A DNA stretch of 64,000 nt from a virus, in the IMG/VR virus record IMGVR_UViG_3300024507_000442, positions 1 to 64,000 of that record; one strand, written 5' to 3'. Positions 49,101 to 61,000 of this stretch are shown one piece after another. Under the pieces are notes generated by a model, which was given only the letters and a program-made list of their open reading frames with translations, had not been told where the DNA came from and searched no databases. The position numbers and the translations under genes were made by a program. Numbering within the stretch: position 1 is the first letter of the stretch; each line of letters starts with the position of its first letter.

Positions 49101-52009
49101 TTGGTACGATTGCGACTTTAAACAGCACTACAGGAACAGTAACCAACCTTAGTGGTACAAATATTGATTATACTGGTATTGGTACTATAACCAATCTTGG
49201 TGGTATTGATATCAATTATACTGGTATTGGTACTATTGCAACTTTAAACAGTACTACTGGTTCTGTTACAACTTTAATAGGAACAGATATTAACTATAGT
49301 GGTATTGGTACTGTAACCAACTTAAATGGAACTAATATCAATTATACTGGTATTGGCACTGTTGTTACACTGAATAGTACTGCAGGAACAGTAACCAATC
49401 TCAATGGAACTAATATCAACTATAGTGGTATTGGTACTATTGCGACTTTCAATAGTACAAACTCTACGATTGATAATTTAAATTCGACTAATATCAATGT
49501 TTCTGGTCTCTCCACTTTTGCTGGTATTACAACAGTTGCTGGACCAACATTATTCACCAAACAATTAAGTGTTTCTGGTGTTTCCACATTCCATGGTGAT
49601 GTAAAAATTACTGATGGCAAGAGTGTTTACTTTGGTGACGGCAATGATTTAAGAATTTATCACGATGGGGGCAATAGTTTTATTCGCGATATTGGAGTTG
49701 GAAATCTCTTTATTGATGCTTCCAACACTTATCATAGAGCTAGCTCACATCTTTTCTATGATGATACGGGAAATAAAACTCTTGCTACTTTTACTGCGGA
49801 TGGTTCGATTTCACTTTATTATGACAATTTAAAAGTATTTGAAACCTCTGGAATTGGTGCAACTGTTTATGGTACTCTAAACACTCAAGATCTTAATGTA
49901 ACCGGAGTAGGTACTGTTACAACTTTGAACAGTACTACTGGATTCATCACAACTCTAACAGGAACAGATATTAATTATACTGGTATTAGTACTTTTACCA
50001 CTCTAAACAGCACCGAAGGAACGGTAACTAATCTTAGTGGTACTGATATTAACTACAGTGGTATTGGTACTGTAACCAACTTAAATGGAACTAATATCAA
50101 TTATACTGGTATTGGCACTGTTGTTACACTAAACAGCACTACAGGAACAGTAACTAATCTCAATGGTACTGATATTAACTATAGTGGTGTTGGTACTATT
50201 GCTACACTGAACAGTACTACTGGAACAGTAACTAATCTCAATGGTACTGATATTAACTATAGTGGTGTTGGTACTATTGCTACACTGAACAGTACTACTG
50301 GAACAGTAACTAATCTCAATGGTACTGATATTAACTATAGTGGTGTTGGTACTATTGCTACACTGAACAGTACTACTGGAACAGTAACTAATCTCAATGG
50401 TACGAATGTAAATTATAATGGCATTGGAACTGTTGCAACTTTAAGTGGAACTAATATAGATTACTCTGTAGGCAATTTATCAACTTTAAATGCAACTACA
50501 GGTAATATTGTTACTGGTGTGGTTACAACCTTAACAGGAACTAATATCAATTATAGTGGTATCGGTACTATTGTAACTCTGAACAGCACTACAGGAACTG
50601 TAACTAATCTTAGTGGAAGTAATATTAACTATAGTGGTATTATAACAGCATCGGAATTTACGACTGGGAATGGAAATCTTGGTTTTACTACAAATACCAT
50701 TAGTGGACCTTCAGAAATTATAATTGATCCACTCCCAGTAGGGGTAGGAGTAACCAGCGGAAGTGTAAGAATTAGGGGTGATTTATATGTAGATGGCACC
50801 AATTTTATTGTTAATTCTCAAACAATAACTCTTGCAGATTTTGTTGTCGGTATTGCAACAACGGTTCCTAACAATAATTTACTTGATGGTGCTGGCATTG
50901 GTATAGGAAGTGAAGTTACATTCCTTTATGACTACACAAATTCTTCATTGAAGTCAAGTGAGAATTTAAATCTTGCTGCAAACAAATCTTACAAGATTAA
51001 TGGGGTTGATTTACTAAATTCAAATCAACTCACAGTACCAAATATAAATTCAAGTGGTGTTGGTACTATTACAACATTAAACAGTACCACAGGAACAGTA
51101 ACTAATTTAAGTGGTACAAATATTAATTATACTGGTATTGGTACTATAGTCAATATTGATAGTACTACAGGAACTTTCCACAACTTAGTGGGTGCTGCAC
51201 TATCAATTTCTGGCATATCAACAATATCAGTTAATAGTTCTTCTAATGCATTAAGAATCACTCAAACTGGTTCTGGAAATGCTTTAGTTGTTGAAGATGA
51301 AACAAACCCAGATGCAACTCCATTTGTAGTTACTTCAACTGGTTCCGTTGGAATAGCAATTACAAACCCATCATCAAAACTTCATGTTATTGGTGATGCA
51401 ATAGTAACCGGAATTTTAACTGCAACTGATGGAATTCAGGGTATTGGTATTCAATCAGGTGGAGTTACCATAACGACTGGTATTTTAACAGCGTTTAATT
51501 TTGTTGGTGCAGGAAATACTTTCGCGTATAATCCAGCAACAAAAACAATTGATATTAATATAGATGGTGGGCAATGGACTTACTCAGATACATCAAATAT
51601 AGAAACAAGTAACATTTATCGATTAAATGGAAATATTGGGGTGGGGACTGCGATTCCAACATCAAAACTTCATATTATTGGAGACACATTTATATCTGGA
51701 GTAATTACTTCAACAGATTATAATTCAGCCTCTGACATTAACTTGAAGGAAAATGTAAAACTGATAGAAAATCCGGTTGATAAAGTACTCCAATTGAATG
51801 GCGTAACATTTGATTGGAAAGAAAATAAAAAGTCATCTATGGGTGTTATTGCACAAGATGTTGAAAAAGTTATTCCTGAACTTGTTAGCAATGGATCTAT
51901 AAAGACTGTTAATTATAATGGATTAATTGGATTATTGATTGAAGTTGTAAAAGAACAACAGAATGAAATAAATATTCTGAAAAATAGATTAAATAGTTTG
52001 GATGCATAA
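46193..52009 (+). CDS. giant repeat tail fibre with S74 chaperone C-terminus, 1938 aa (first paralog)
   Basis: Residues 1-50 (NDQKIDYLWKKLGYGRTKTD) define a module shared with the gene at 55097. The middle holds about 30 units of 26 residues (GIGTIATLNSTTGTVTNLSG, then TNINYS), with shorter 16-residue forms, in arrays near 46780-46990, 48370-49500 and 49900-50650. The C-terminus (from Ser1847: SDINLKENV ... MGVIAQDVEKVIPEL) is an S74 intramolecular chaperone; Ser1847 and Lys1852 fit the SDxxxK cleavage site. The chaperone helps trimerise the fibre and then cuts itself off. Confidence 0.78.
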   Translation: MAISNDQKIDYLWKKLGYGRTKTDVSTIKDAVNESISSPLLIRGDNVWSQSNLIPGTIPGSSTSVVTLYPTSLPVECIADITSSTNRTWKTNITDWIPPEIGSTYLVKVYVHTSGNAATAASSGTQLIAAGSGNNDEWFFDYQSGTLNFIGTNLPSGVNFSGKSIYISGAVYSGVKGVAVAGAASSFSSIYVSGIGTVTTLDSTTGAVTNLSGTNINYTGIGTITTLNGTTANLTNISGTNINYNGIGTIATLNSTTGTVTNLSGTSANYSGIITASSFHPSSGYIQAADGTNSFYIYSGTGNVAFQGTIGVGTINNTSGHKALDFGSTTTPSVNITNSLNVGSGVSVVGVVTASSFSGTATSTTNIPNLTGDVTSDNTVTTLATVNNNVGTFGSQTSIPSITVNAKGLVTGVTTSSIIVGDGTLTLQTSGIGLSGSQTFTANQSNNTTFTVTSNATSDNTSSSIVARDSSGNFNAGIITATTFSGSLQGNASTATALQNSRTFEITGDIVASAISFDGTGNVSLAATIQPNSVGLGTDTTGDYVQTISGTANQITVTSGTGESSSPVLSIPNQFTAPQDVTVTRDLFVNRDLSVTGNITIGGTSAAIFSQSLNVFDPDIVLGFRTDALGNDVSNDNTANHGGVAVASTEGTPLVQLFIAGIETNPATYKKIMWFKAGEFAGLGTDAWLINYAVGIGSTQFPYGTRLAAGAVQFTESDLAVVRNINASGISTIITLNSTTGTVTNLSGTDINYSGVGTIVTLNSTNGTVTNLNGTNINYSGIGTIATLNSTTGTVTDLSGTDINYSGVGTVVNLNGTNINYTGVGTIATLNSTTGAVTNLSGTDINYSGIGTITTLNSTTGTVTNLSGTNVNYNGIGTIATLNSTTGAVTNLSGTNVNYTGIGTIATLNSTTGTVTNLNGTNINYSGIGTIATLNSTTGTVTNLSGTNVNYNGIGTITNLGGINANYAGIGTIATLNSTTGTVTNLSGTNIDYTGIGTITNLGGIDINYTGIGTIATLNSTTGSVTTLIGTDINYSGIGTVTNLNGTNINYTGIGTVVTLNSTAGTVTNLNGTNINYSGIGTIATFNSTNSTIDNLNSTNINVSGLSTFAGITTVAGPTLFTKQLSVSGVSTFHGDVKITDGKSVYFGDGNDLRIYHDGGNSFIRDIGVGNLFIDASNTYHRASSHLFYDDTGNKTLATFTADGSISLYYDNLKVFETSGIGATVYGTLNTQDLNVTGVGTVTTLNSTTGFITTLTGTDINYTGISTFTTLNSTEGTVTNLSGTDINYSGIGTVTNLNGTNINYTGIGTVVTLNSTTGTVTNLNGTDINYSGVGTIATLNSTTGTVTNLNGTDINYSGVGTIATLNSTTGTVTNLNGTDINYSGVGTIATLNSTTGTVTNLNGTNVNYNGIGTVATLSGTNIDYSVGNLSTLNATTGNIVTGVVTTLTGTNINYSGIGTIVTLNSTTGTVTNLSGSNINYSGIITASEFTTGNGNLGFTTNTISGPSEIIIDPLPVGVGVTSGSVRIRGDLYVDGTNFIVNSQTITLADFVVGIATTVPNNNLLDGAGIGIGSEVTFLYDYTNSSLKSSENLNLAANKSYKINGVDLLNSNQLTVPNINSSGVGTITTLNSTTGTVTNLSGTNINYTGIGTIVNIDSTTGTFHNLVGAALSISGISTISVNSSSNALRITQTGSGNALVVEDETNPDATPFVVTSTGSVGIAITNPSSKLHVIGDAIVTGILTATDGIQGIGIQSGGVTITTGILTAFNFVGAGNTFAYNPATKTIDINIDGGQWTYSDTSNIETSNIYRLNGNIGVGTAIPTSKLHIIGDTFISGVITSTDYNSASDINLKENVKLIENPVDKVLQLNGVTFDWKENKKSSMGVIAQDVEKVIPELVSNGSIKTVNYNGLIGLLIEVVKEQQNEINILKNRLNSLDA
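50165..50398 (+). repeat. three identical 78-bp tandem repeats
   Basis: Units 50165-50242, 50243-50320 and 50321-50398 are identical in all 78 bases, whereas other units of the same fibre differ at many synonymous sites. Each encodes the 26-residue fibre repeat, so the array changes length without breaking the frame. Confidence 0.88.
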
Positions 52010-52056
52010 TTATAAACTAAATAATAAAAACTACCCAGTGTATACGAGGACGGTAG

Positions 52057-55000
52057 ATGGCAATTAAGATTCAAGGTTCTACTATCATTGATGATAGTAG
52101 AAATATTACAGATGCTGGGATAACTACGGTAAGTTCTATAAGTATTGGGAATACCCAAGTTATTAGTTCTGGTAGAGAACTTCAGAATATTGTTTCTTTA
52201 GACTCTACAACAACAGCGACGATTGAATCTGCAATCTCAAATTCACCAAATGTATTCAGTGATTTAACTGTAACTGGCGTTACTACAATATCAGTCAATA
52301 GCTCTTCTGACGCATTAAGAGTAACTCAGACTGGTTCTGGTAACGCCTTTATAGTAGAGGATGAAGCGAATCCAGATGCAACTCCTTTTGTAATAACTTC
52401 AACAGGTTCTGTTGGAGTAGGTACAATAAATCCGAATAATAGAGTTACTTCGGAAAATACAGCAGTCCTTGCTGCGGGTATTGTCACTGCATATAAATTT
52501 TATGGAGATGGATCAGGATTATTAGGAGTTTCTGGTTCAAACTGGGTTACTAGTGATGTTGGAATTAACACTCTTTCTAATGTCGGAATTGGAACCACAA
52601 ATCCAACAGAAAAATTAGATGTTCTTGGAAATGCAAAAATTTCAGGAATTGTTACTGCATCATCATTTTCAGGAACTGGTGGGTATTTAACTTTAGGCAC
52701 ATCTGATGATGGGAGTCTGACATCATCAGGAGCATTAAACACATTCACTACAAGCACTAAGATAGTTAATGGTATAGATGATCTAAATGAACTGGCATTT
52801 AATATTATTAGAAATACGGCAGTTACTAATGTTGACTTTTCTTCCAATTTAGTTGCGGGAGGTTCTCCACTCTCAGTTACTTTATCTGTTACAAGTTCCG
52901 GAAACGCCAATCGTTATGATGTTGATTGGGGCGATGGAAATACAACTTCTAATTATGCTTCTTCATCTATTCCACACACATATACTAACTCAAGTGGCGG
53001 ATTATATTCAATCACATTAACCGCAAAAAATAATACTGGAGTTGGAGCAGGAAGTTCATTTACAACTTCTAAGACAGATTACATTACTCTTTATACACCA
53101 AATCCAGTAGTTGGATTTGCCCTTTACAGAGCTTCTAGTGGAGGAACTGCTCTTTCAGGCAATGACTTATATGTTATAGAAGGACAATCTTTATACTTAG
53201 ATAACAATACAACAAATACTAGTGGTGCAACCGTCAACTATACAATGAATTGGGGTGATGGATCATCTAATGATTCTATCGCAAGTGACTCAGCAGATGG
53301 TGGAGCTGGAGTTAGTGCCAATAGATTACAGCACACTTGGGGTCAAGGAACGAATAGTTCAACTACTACAGATACACTTACATTAACTTTAAACGCACAT
53401 AATACTGCAAACCCAGCAGTTATTCCCGCTACTGGTACTGTAGCACTTAAAGTTTATGATGATGCCCCAGTTCCTCCAGATGGATTAAGTAGCAAAACAT
53501 TATCGAATGTTACTAGTACTGGAACAAGTCCAAAACTTGCCTCAGGATTTACTGATAATACTGGAGGAACCACTTTATCTGCAGGAAATGATGTCAATCG
53601 TGTAATTAATGGAACTCCAGAAGCAACAGCAACTGCATCATTTGCTTACAATGCAAGTAGTGGAACTCTTACGGCAAACATAAATGGTTCTGCAGATGGT
53701 TCTAAAGCATTTACAAATGCTGATGACTCTGGAACTTATACGAGCTTGGTAATTACCGAAGAAAGCGACTATCAACTATTAAATTCTTCTGGATCTTCCG
53801 TTACTTTTGCAGCAAGTACTTTTTATCCTGGGGCTTATAAAGGATTCAAGGCAAAGGTTTCCAAATCCGCTTCAAGTTTAAGCACTGGCGTTAATAGTAT
53901 GCAGTTGCTTCATAGCTCCACTGGAAATACAAATATTGTTGAATTTGTAAAAGATGATATGACTGCATCACCAACGGTGAGTATTGCTGGTGCGACTTTA
54001 TCGGAAGGAACTGGAGGAACAAAACGCTATATTTCTGGTATTCCTTATTACAATACAGGTTCACCAACTCTTACATTATCCGGAGTAACTGTTACAAATC
54101 TTGTCGGACAAGCATACACCAATCAATCAAATATCGTAGAGGTTGACACTGGAACAAACCAAGAAGGAACTTCAAGTGCGGCTACAAATGATACTGATTA
54201 TACTTATGCTCAGATTGACGGTGCAGTAACAATGTTAAGCGGAGGAATACCTTTAGTAAACACGGGTACTTCTTCTCCATATGCAATTGGCAATCTAACA
54301 GTTCCCATCACATCTTCAAGTGTAAGAACTGTTGATAGAGTTAAAGTTCGAGCAAGAAATGTAAATGGAGTTGCCAGTTACACAAGTGATATTTCAACTA
54401 ATATTCAAGTTCATACTGCAGCTCAATCTGGGATATCTGAAATTTCTATAGCAGTTCCTTCAGGACTTGGAGATGGAACTTATACAGATAATGGTAAGAG
54501 AATATTTGATTTTAATGCTGCAACTACAAACACTCCATCTTATAGTGGTGCCACTAATTTTTATACAAATAGTCCATATAGTGAATCATCAGATCCAGGA
54601 GTTGCTGGAACAAAAGAAGCAACAGTAAGATTGGGCGTATTAAAATATGATGTAACAGATTATTCGACAGGATATCTACCTACTGGTCCAAACAGAAGTG
54701 GCGATACTGGAACTCAGTATTTCACTTTTGCTTTCAGGAGAAAATCTGTAGCTAACTTTGATATTAATATTACATCATCTGGAATTTCGGGTCTCTGGAT
54801 TGCTGCACCCGGAACAAGTATAGATACTACAAGTGGATTAAATGGTTGGTTAAGAGCAGATACAACTTATGCAGGTTCTGGCGTTCCTGGAAGTGGATCT
54901 GGTGGAAATGGTTCTGATGGATGTGCTTTCACCAGTGGGGATAGAATTCTCACATCAACTTCTCTCAGTGGTGGATATACAATGACTTTGGGAAGTGAAA

Positions 55001-55095
55001 ATATGAGTAATGCTACTGGTAATGTTGTTCTTGTTCGAATTGCCTTAACATCTGGACAATCAGTATCAAGTCTTAGTATAGGAGCTGCTGCATAA
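52057..55095 (+). CDS. PKD-domain tail protein, 1012 aa (second paralog)
   Basis: Has GAGG at 52046-52049. The N-terminal ~190 residues are extra relative to the paralog (IQGSTIIDDSRNITDAGITT, then GIGTTNPTEKLDVLGNAKIS). From there on it repeats the architecture of the gene at 43573: two PKD domains (YDVDWGDGNTTSNY; MNWGDGSSNDS), the NQEGTSSAATNDTDYTYAQI block, and the GGYTMTLGSENMS end. Nucleotide identity is patchy, with tracts of 50-70 bases identical. It forms the first half of the duplicated pair. Confidence 0.72.
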   Translation: MAIKIQGSTIIDDSRNITDAGITTVSSISIGNTQVISSGRELQNIVSLDSTTTATIESAISNSPNVFSDLTVTGVTTISVNSSSDALRVTQTGSGNAFIVEDEANPDATPFVITSTGSVGVGTINPNNRVTSENTAVLAAGIVTAYKFYGDGSGLLGVSGSNWVTSDVGINTLSNVGIGTTNPTEKLDVLGNAKISGIVTASSFSGTGGYLTLGTSDDGSLTSSGALNTFTTSTKIVNGIDDLNELAFNIIRNTAVTNVDFSSNLVAGGSPLSVTLSVTSSGNANRYDVDWGDGNTTSNYASSSIPHTYTNSSGGLYSITLTAKNNTGVGAGSSFTTSKTDYITLYTPNPVVGFALYRASSGGTALSGNDLYVIEGQSLYLDNNTTNTSGATVNYTMNWGDGSSNDSIASDSADGGAGVSANRLQHTWGQGTNSSTTTDTLTLTLNAHNTANPAVIPATGTVALKVYDDAPVPPDGLSSKTLSNVTSTGTSPKLASGFTDNTGGTTLSAGNDVNRVINGTPEATATASFAYNASSGTLTANINGSADGSKAFTNADDSGTYTSLVITEESDYQLLNSSGSSVTFAASTFYPGAYKGFKAKVSKSASSLSTGVNSMQLLHSSTGNTNIVEFVKDDMTASPTVSIAGATLSEGTGGTKRYISGIPYYNTGSPTLTLSGVTVTNLVGQAYTNQSNIVEVDTGTNQEGTSSAATNDTDYTYAQIDGAVTMLSGGIPLVNTGTSSPYAIGNLTVPITSSSVRTVDRVKVRARNVNGVASYTSDISTNIQVHTAAQSGISEISIAVPSGLGDGTYTDNGKRIFDFNAATTNTPSYSGATNFYTNSPYSESSDPGVAGTKEATVRLGVLKYDVTDYSTGYLPTGPNRSGDTGTQYFTFAFRRKSVANFDINITSSGISGLWIAAPGTSIDTTSGLNGWLRADTTYAGSGVPGSGSGGNGSDGCAFTSGDRILTSTSLSGGYTMTLGSENMSNATGNVVLVRIALTSGQSVSSLSIGAAA

Positions 55096-55096
55096 G

Positions 55097-58000
55097 ATGA
55101 CTATCTCAAACGATCAGAAGATTGATTATCTCTGGAAAAAACTTGGTTACGGTAGAACTAAAACGGATACTTCTTCCGTAAAGGACGCCGTAAACGAATC
55201 TATTTCAAGTCCTCTATTAATAAGGGGAGATACTGTTTGGACCCAGGCAAATTTAATCCCAACAACTATTCCAGGTAGCAGCACATCTATAGTTACCTTA
55301 TATCCAACATCCTTACCCGTTGAATGCACTGTAGATATTACAGCATCTTCTAATAGGACTTGGAAGACAAATATAACAGATTGGATTCCACCAGAAATTG
55401 GTTCAACATATCTTATAAAAGTTTACATTCATACCTCTGGAAATGCAGCTACTGCTGCCGCTTCAGGTACTCAAGTATTTGCTACTGGTTCTGGTAATAA
55501 CGACGAATGGTTCTTTGATTATCAGTCGGGAGTTTTAAATTTCATTGGAACAAATCTTCCCAATGGAGTTAGTTTTACCGGAAAGAGTGTTTATATCAGT
55601 GGGGCAGTTTATAGTGGGCAAAAAGGAGTAACTGCAACAGGAACAGCGGTTAGTTTCTCAAACATTTATGCAAGTGGAATCATAACTGCATCCCAATTTT
55701 ATGGAGATGGTTCTGGATTATCCGGAGTATCTGCTTCAAAATGGTCCACAACAAATGCTGGTATTCATACTCTCTCAAATGTTGGTATAGGAACCACAAA
55801 TCCCACCCAAAACTTAGATGTTAAGGGTTCAGTAAAAATTAGTGAAAGAATTTATGATTTTAATAATAATCCCGGAGGTGCTAATTATGTTTTATCTTCC
55901 GGAGGTCCATCTGGTTCATGGACTTGGTTACCTGTAACTGATGTTGGGGCAGGAACACTCGATGCTGTTTTTATAAGACAGGATGGTAGTAATGTTGGAA
56001 ATGGAACTGCAACAACATTTGATTTTTATGAGAATTTTTCAGTTACCCAACCATCTGCAGGAATAGCATCGATAAGAATCAATAGCGTAAATTTAATTGA
56101 TGCATCATCAATATCAGCTAATAGTTCCTCAAATGCATTAAGAATCACTCAAACAGGTTCTGGCAATGCTTTAGTTGTTGAAGATGAAGCAAATCCAGAT
56201 GCAACTCCTTTTGTTGTTAGTGCCACTGGTAATGTTGGAATCGGAACTTCAAGTTCGACATCAAAATTAGATGTAAGGGGTGATATAATAATAGCTGGCG
56301 TATCTACTTTTATTGGTTTAGTAGAACTTGATGGTTCTTTAAGAGACATTTATGGAAATGTAGGTGCTGCTGGGTCTATTCTTGTCTCCACTGGTGCTGG
56401 AGTAAGTTGGACTGCTCCATTTGCTGCAGGTATTCAAGGTGTCCAAGGACTTCAGGGTACTCAGGGATTACAAGGTTTAGGAGGTTCTCAAGGAACCCAA
56501 GGACTTCAGGGATTACAAGGTTTAGGAGGTTCTCAAGGAACTCAAGGTACTCAAGGACTTCAGGGATTACAAGGTTTAGGAGGTTCTCAAGGAACTCAAG
56601 GTACTCAAGGACTTCAGGGATTACAAGGTTTAGGAGGTTCTCAAGGAACTCAAGGACTTCAGGGTACTCAGGGATTACAAGGGACAACAGGATCGCAAGG
56701 TATTTCCGGTCCAGTAGCAGGATCTGCAAATCAAGTTGTTTATAAAGATGGTTCAAATAATCCAACAGGTTCTGCTAATCTCACTTTTAATGGAACAGAA
56801 TTAGTTACTCATACACTAACTGTTCTCAACAATACTGATATCAACGGCAATTTAAATGTTGATGGAAGTATTACAATTGGCGGAACATCAGCACAACTCA
56901 ACACTCAACAACTTACAGTAGTTGATGCTGACATTGTTCTTGGTATTGGTACTTCATTCTCACCAAGCGATGCAACAGCGAGTCATGGTGGTATTGCAAT
57001 TGCATCAACTGAAGGAACTCCACTTGTAAGTCTTGCGATTGGTGGAGAAACCAACCCAGACACATATAAGAAAATTATGTGGTTTAGGGGTGGTGATATT
57101 GGCGCTGGTATTACTGATGCTTGGTTGTTTAACTATGGCGTTGGTATTGGTTCTACTCAAGTTCCTAATGGAGTAAGACTTGCTGCTGGTGCAATTCAAG
57201 TTAGCGATAATAAACTTGATGTTAGTGGTGATATTGATTTTAGTGGAACTTTCTATCAAAACGGAAGTCCATTTGTAGCATCAAGGTGGACTGCTGGAAC
57301 TGGTGATAATATCTATAGATTAAATGGAAATGTTGGTATAGGAACTACAAATCCACAAACAAAACTTGAACTTAATGGTGTTCTTGGATTTACAGGTAGT
57401 AATATAAAAATTGGTAATAATATAACTGGTGAAAATATTTCAGGTGGGACCGATAATATTCTTATAGGAACAGAAGCAGGACGTTATTTAACTGATGGTA
57501 CTGGTAATGTTCTTATTGGACCATCAGGACCATCAGGAACACCTGGTGTAGTTCCTGCCTTGGTTGGTTATAGTGACAATAATAGGTTAGTTATTGGTTC
57601 AGGAAATACTGCTTGGATTTATGGTGATAGTTCTTATCATCTTAATATTAATGAAGTATTAAAATTTAATGATGATGTTTCTGCAAAATATAATATATTC
57701 CTTACCGGAGCGGATAAAACTACATTATATGACACATCTAATAGAGGTAATAAAAATATATTTTTGGGGTATGAAGTAGGACTTAATGACAGTGGCGGTG
57801 ATTACAATACCTTTATTGGTGAGCGTGCAGGATATAATAACTATGGTGGAAATGGCAATATCTTTATGGGGGGTTCTGCAGGATTTTCTAATACTGGTGG
57901 ATATAGCAATACCGTTATTGGCCCTGGTGCAGGATATGATAACACTGATGGATTTTACAATATCATTATAGGTAGATGGGCGGGAGTTTATAATAATGGT

Positions 58001-61000
58001 GGATTTAACAATACCTTTATTGGTGAGCGTGCAGGATATAATAACTATGGCGGTGATTACAATACCTTTATTGGACCTTCTGCAGGATATGCTAATACTG
58101 GTGGTTCTTACAATGCATTTATGGGTTATGAAGTAGGATATAATAATACTGGTGGTTATTACAATACCTTTATTGGACCTTCTGCAGGAAATGCTAATAA
58201 TGGTGGTGATTACAGTACATTTATTGGCCCTAATGCGGGATATAATAATGCTGGAGGAACTTCTAATATCTTTATAGGTCCTCAATCAGGATATAATAAT
58301 ACTGATGGTTCTTACAATACCTTTATTGGTGAGAGTGCAGGAAGTAATAATCAAGGATCTAATAATATCTTCTTTGGAAATAATGCAGGAGCTGCTAATA
58401 CCTCTGGAACTAATAATGTTGCTATTGGCAAATTTGCAGGAGTTTATCTATCTAGTGGTAGTAATAATGTTCTTATTGGTCCATCAGATAGTTATGGTCC
58501 AACTTCTAGTCCTCCTATTCCCGATGGAAGTAATCAGTTAGTTATTGGTTCAGGAAGTACTGCTTGGATTTATGGTAATAGTTCTTATAATGTCGGTATA
58601 GGAACCACAAATCCAACAACAGCACTTCAAATTAATGGAGTATTAGGATTTGGCATCGATCAATATGGAAATACTAACATAAGAATAGGTGATAATACTA
58701 CTGGTTCCTCCATTACTGATGGATTTAATAACATTTTTATGGGCATTGGTGCTGGTAATTATACTACTTCTGGATATTCGAACCAATTCTTAGGTGGTTT
58801 TGCAGGAAATAATAATATTGATGGAGGTACTAATATCTTCATAGGAGAATCTGCAGGATATAATAACACTAGTGGAAGTAGTAATATCTTTTTGAATGCT
58901 TTTGCAGGATATAATAATATTAATGGAAATGCTAATAATTTCCTCGGTGTTTTTGCAGGAGAGGATAATATTGATGGATACCACAACAACTTCTTTGGCA
59001 ATCGTGCAGGAAACAGCAACAAAAGTGGAAATTATAATATCTACCTTGGACCACTAAGTGGAATTTCCACAGCAGCATCTAGAAAAATTATAATTGGTTC
59101 GGGTGGTCCTGGTCCTGATTTATTTGATTCACCAAACACCACCAAAGACACTCAATTTGCTGTTGGTGTAAGAACTGATGAAAACCCAAGTAAATATTGG
59201 TTAGTTGGTGATGAAAACTTTAATATTGGTATAGGAACCACAAATCCAACTGAAAAATTAGATGTTGGTGGAAACTTAAGAATTCGTTCTGGTCTTAATG
59301 ATTTTTATAATAATGTAGGTGCTGCTGGGTCTATTCTTGTATCAACTGGTGCTGGAGTAAGTTGGACTACTCCATTTGCTGCTGGTATTCAGGGAACCCA
59401 AGGTCTTCAGGGACTTCAAGGATTACAAGGTTTAGGAGGTTCTCAAGGAACTCAAGGTCTTCAGGGATTACAAGGTTTAGGAGGTTCTCAAGGAACTCAA
59501 GGTCTTCAGGGATTACAAGGTTTAGGAGGTTCTCAAGGAACCCAAGGACTTCAGGGATTACAAGGTTTAGGAGGTTCTCAAGGAACTCAAGGACTTCAGG
59601 GTACTCAGGGATTACAGGGCACTCAAGGAACCGCTGGTCCAGTAGCAGGATCTGCAAATCAAGTTGTTTATAAAGATGGATCTAATGATCCAACAGGATC
59701 TGCAAATCTTACTTTTAATGGTACATCTTTATTTACGAATCAATTAAGTGTCTCCGGAGTTTCTACATTCACTAATGGACCAGTATTAGTTGGAACAGCA
59801 ACATCAACAGGAACAGCATCACAAAGATTACAAGTAACTGGTGGTGCTTATGTTTCTGGTAATACTGGTATCGGAACCACAAATCCACTACAAAACCTTC
59901 ATGTTCTTGGAAATCTTCTTGTTGCTGCTGGTTCTTCAACAGGACAACACATTACTCAAAAGGCATATGAGTTAAATTCAGGTACTCTTTCTTGGGAAGG
60001 TTCCGCAGGTCAGTTATTCAGTATTACAAATAACCTAACATCAGGTTCCATATTCTCAGTTAATGATGTTTCTGGTATTCCAAGTATTGATGTAAACGCA
60101 AATGGTACAGTTTTACTTGGTCCTTATGGTGGCAACATTGGTGTAGGAACGACAAGTACAACATCAAAACTCCAAGTTACTGGTGATACTAATATTACAG
60201 GAGTAACAACATCACTAAGATTTGTATCAACGGTAGCAACAGGAACTGCACCACTCACAGTTTCTTCTACTACAGTAGTAACTAATCTTAACGCAGATTT
60301 ACTTGATGGAAAGAACACCGGAACATCTGGAAACACAATTCCTTTATTAGATGGTGCAAATACTTGGTCCGCAAATCAAACTTTTAGTTCCCAAATTATA
60401 TCAACTCAAGCAAACTCCACAACAACTGGTGGTGGTCAAATTTATTTGAATGGCAATACCGGAAATAGAATTGATTTTAATTCAAATGGTGTTGCTGCTC
60501 CTACATTTACTACAAGAAGTGCTGGTACAAAAATACTTTTATATTCGGGTATAGGTGGAGCAACTGTTGATTATGCGTTTGGTATTGAATCTAATACTTT
60601 ATGGTCTTCTGTTCCCGATTCATCATCTCAATTCAAATGGTATGCTGGAACTACCAGTATTGCTACTTTATCTGGTGCTGGAGTTTTCACTGCCACTAGT
60701 TTTAGTGGTTCTGGAGCATCCTTAACTTCTTTAAATGCATCAAACCTTTCTACGGGAACGGTTCCTACTGGAGTTCTTGCTTCAGGAACTGCCAACGCGA
60801 CAACATATTTGAGAGGAGACCAGACTTGGGCTACGATTAGTGGTGGTGCAACTCTTTCAAATGATACAACAACAAACGCAACTTATTATCCAACATTTGC
60901 CAATGCAACTTCTGGTACTTATTCGACAGCATATGTATCAAGTACAAAATGCACTTTTAATCCATCAACAGGAACATTATCCGCAACAGTATTTACGTCA

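Noticed and set aside
56376-59673. Arg/Phe/Ser-rich frames on both strands around the short collagen tracts
   Set aside because: Same repeat artefact (for example monotonous RFRRFSRNSR), out of frame with the fibre gene.
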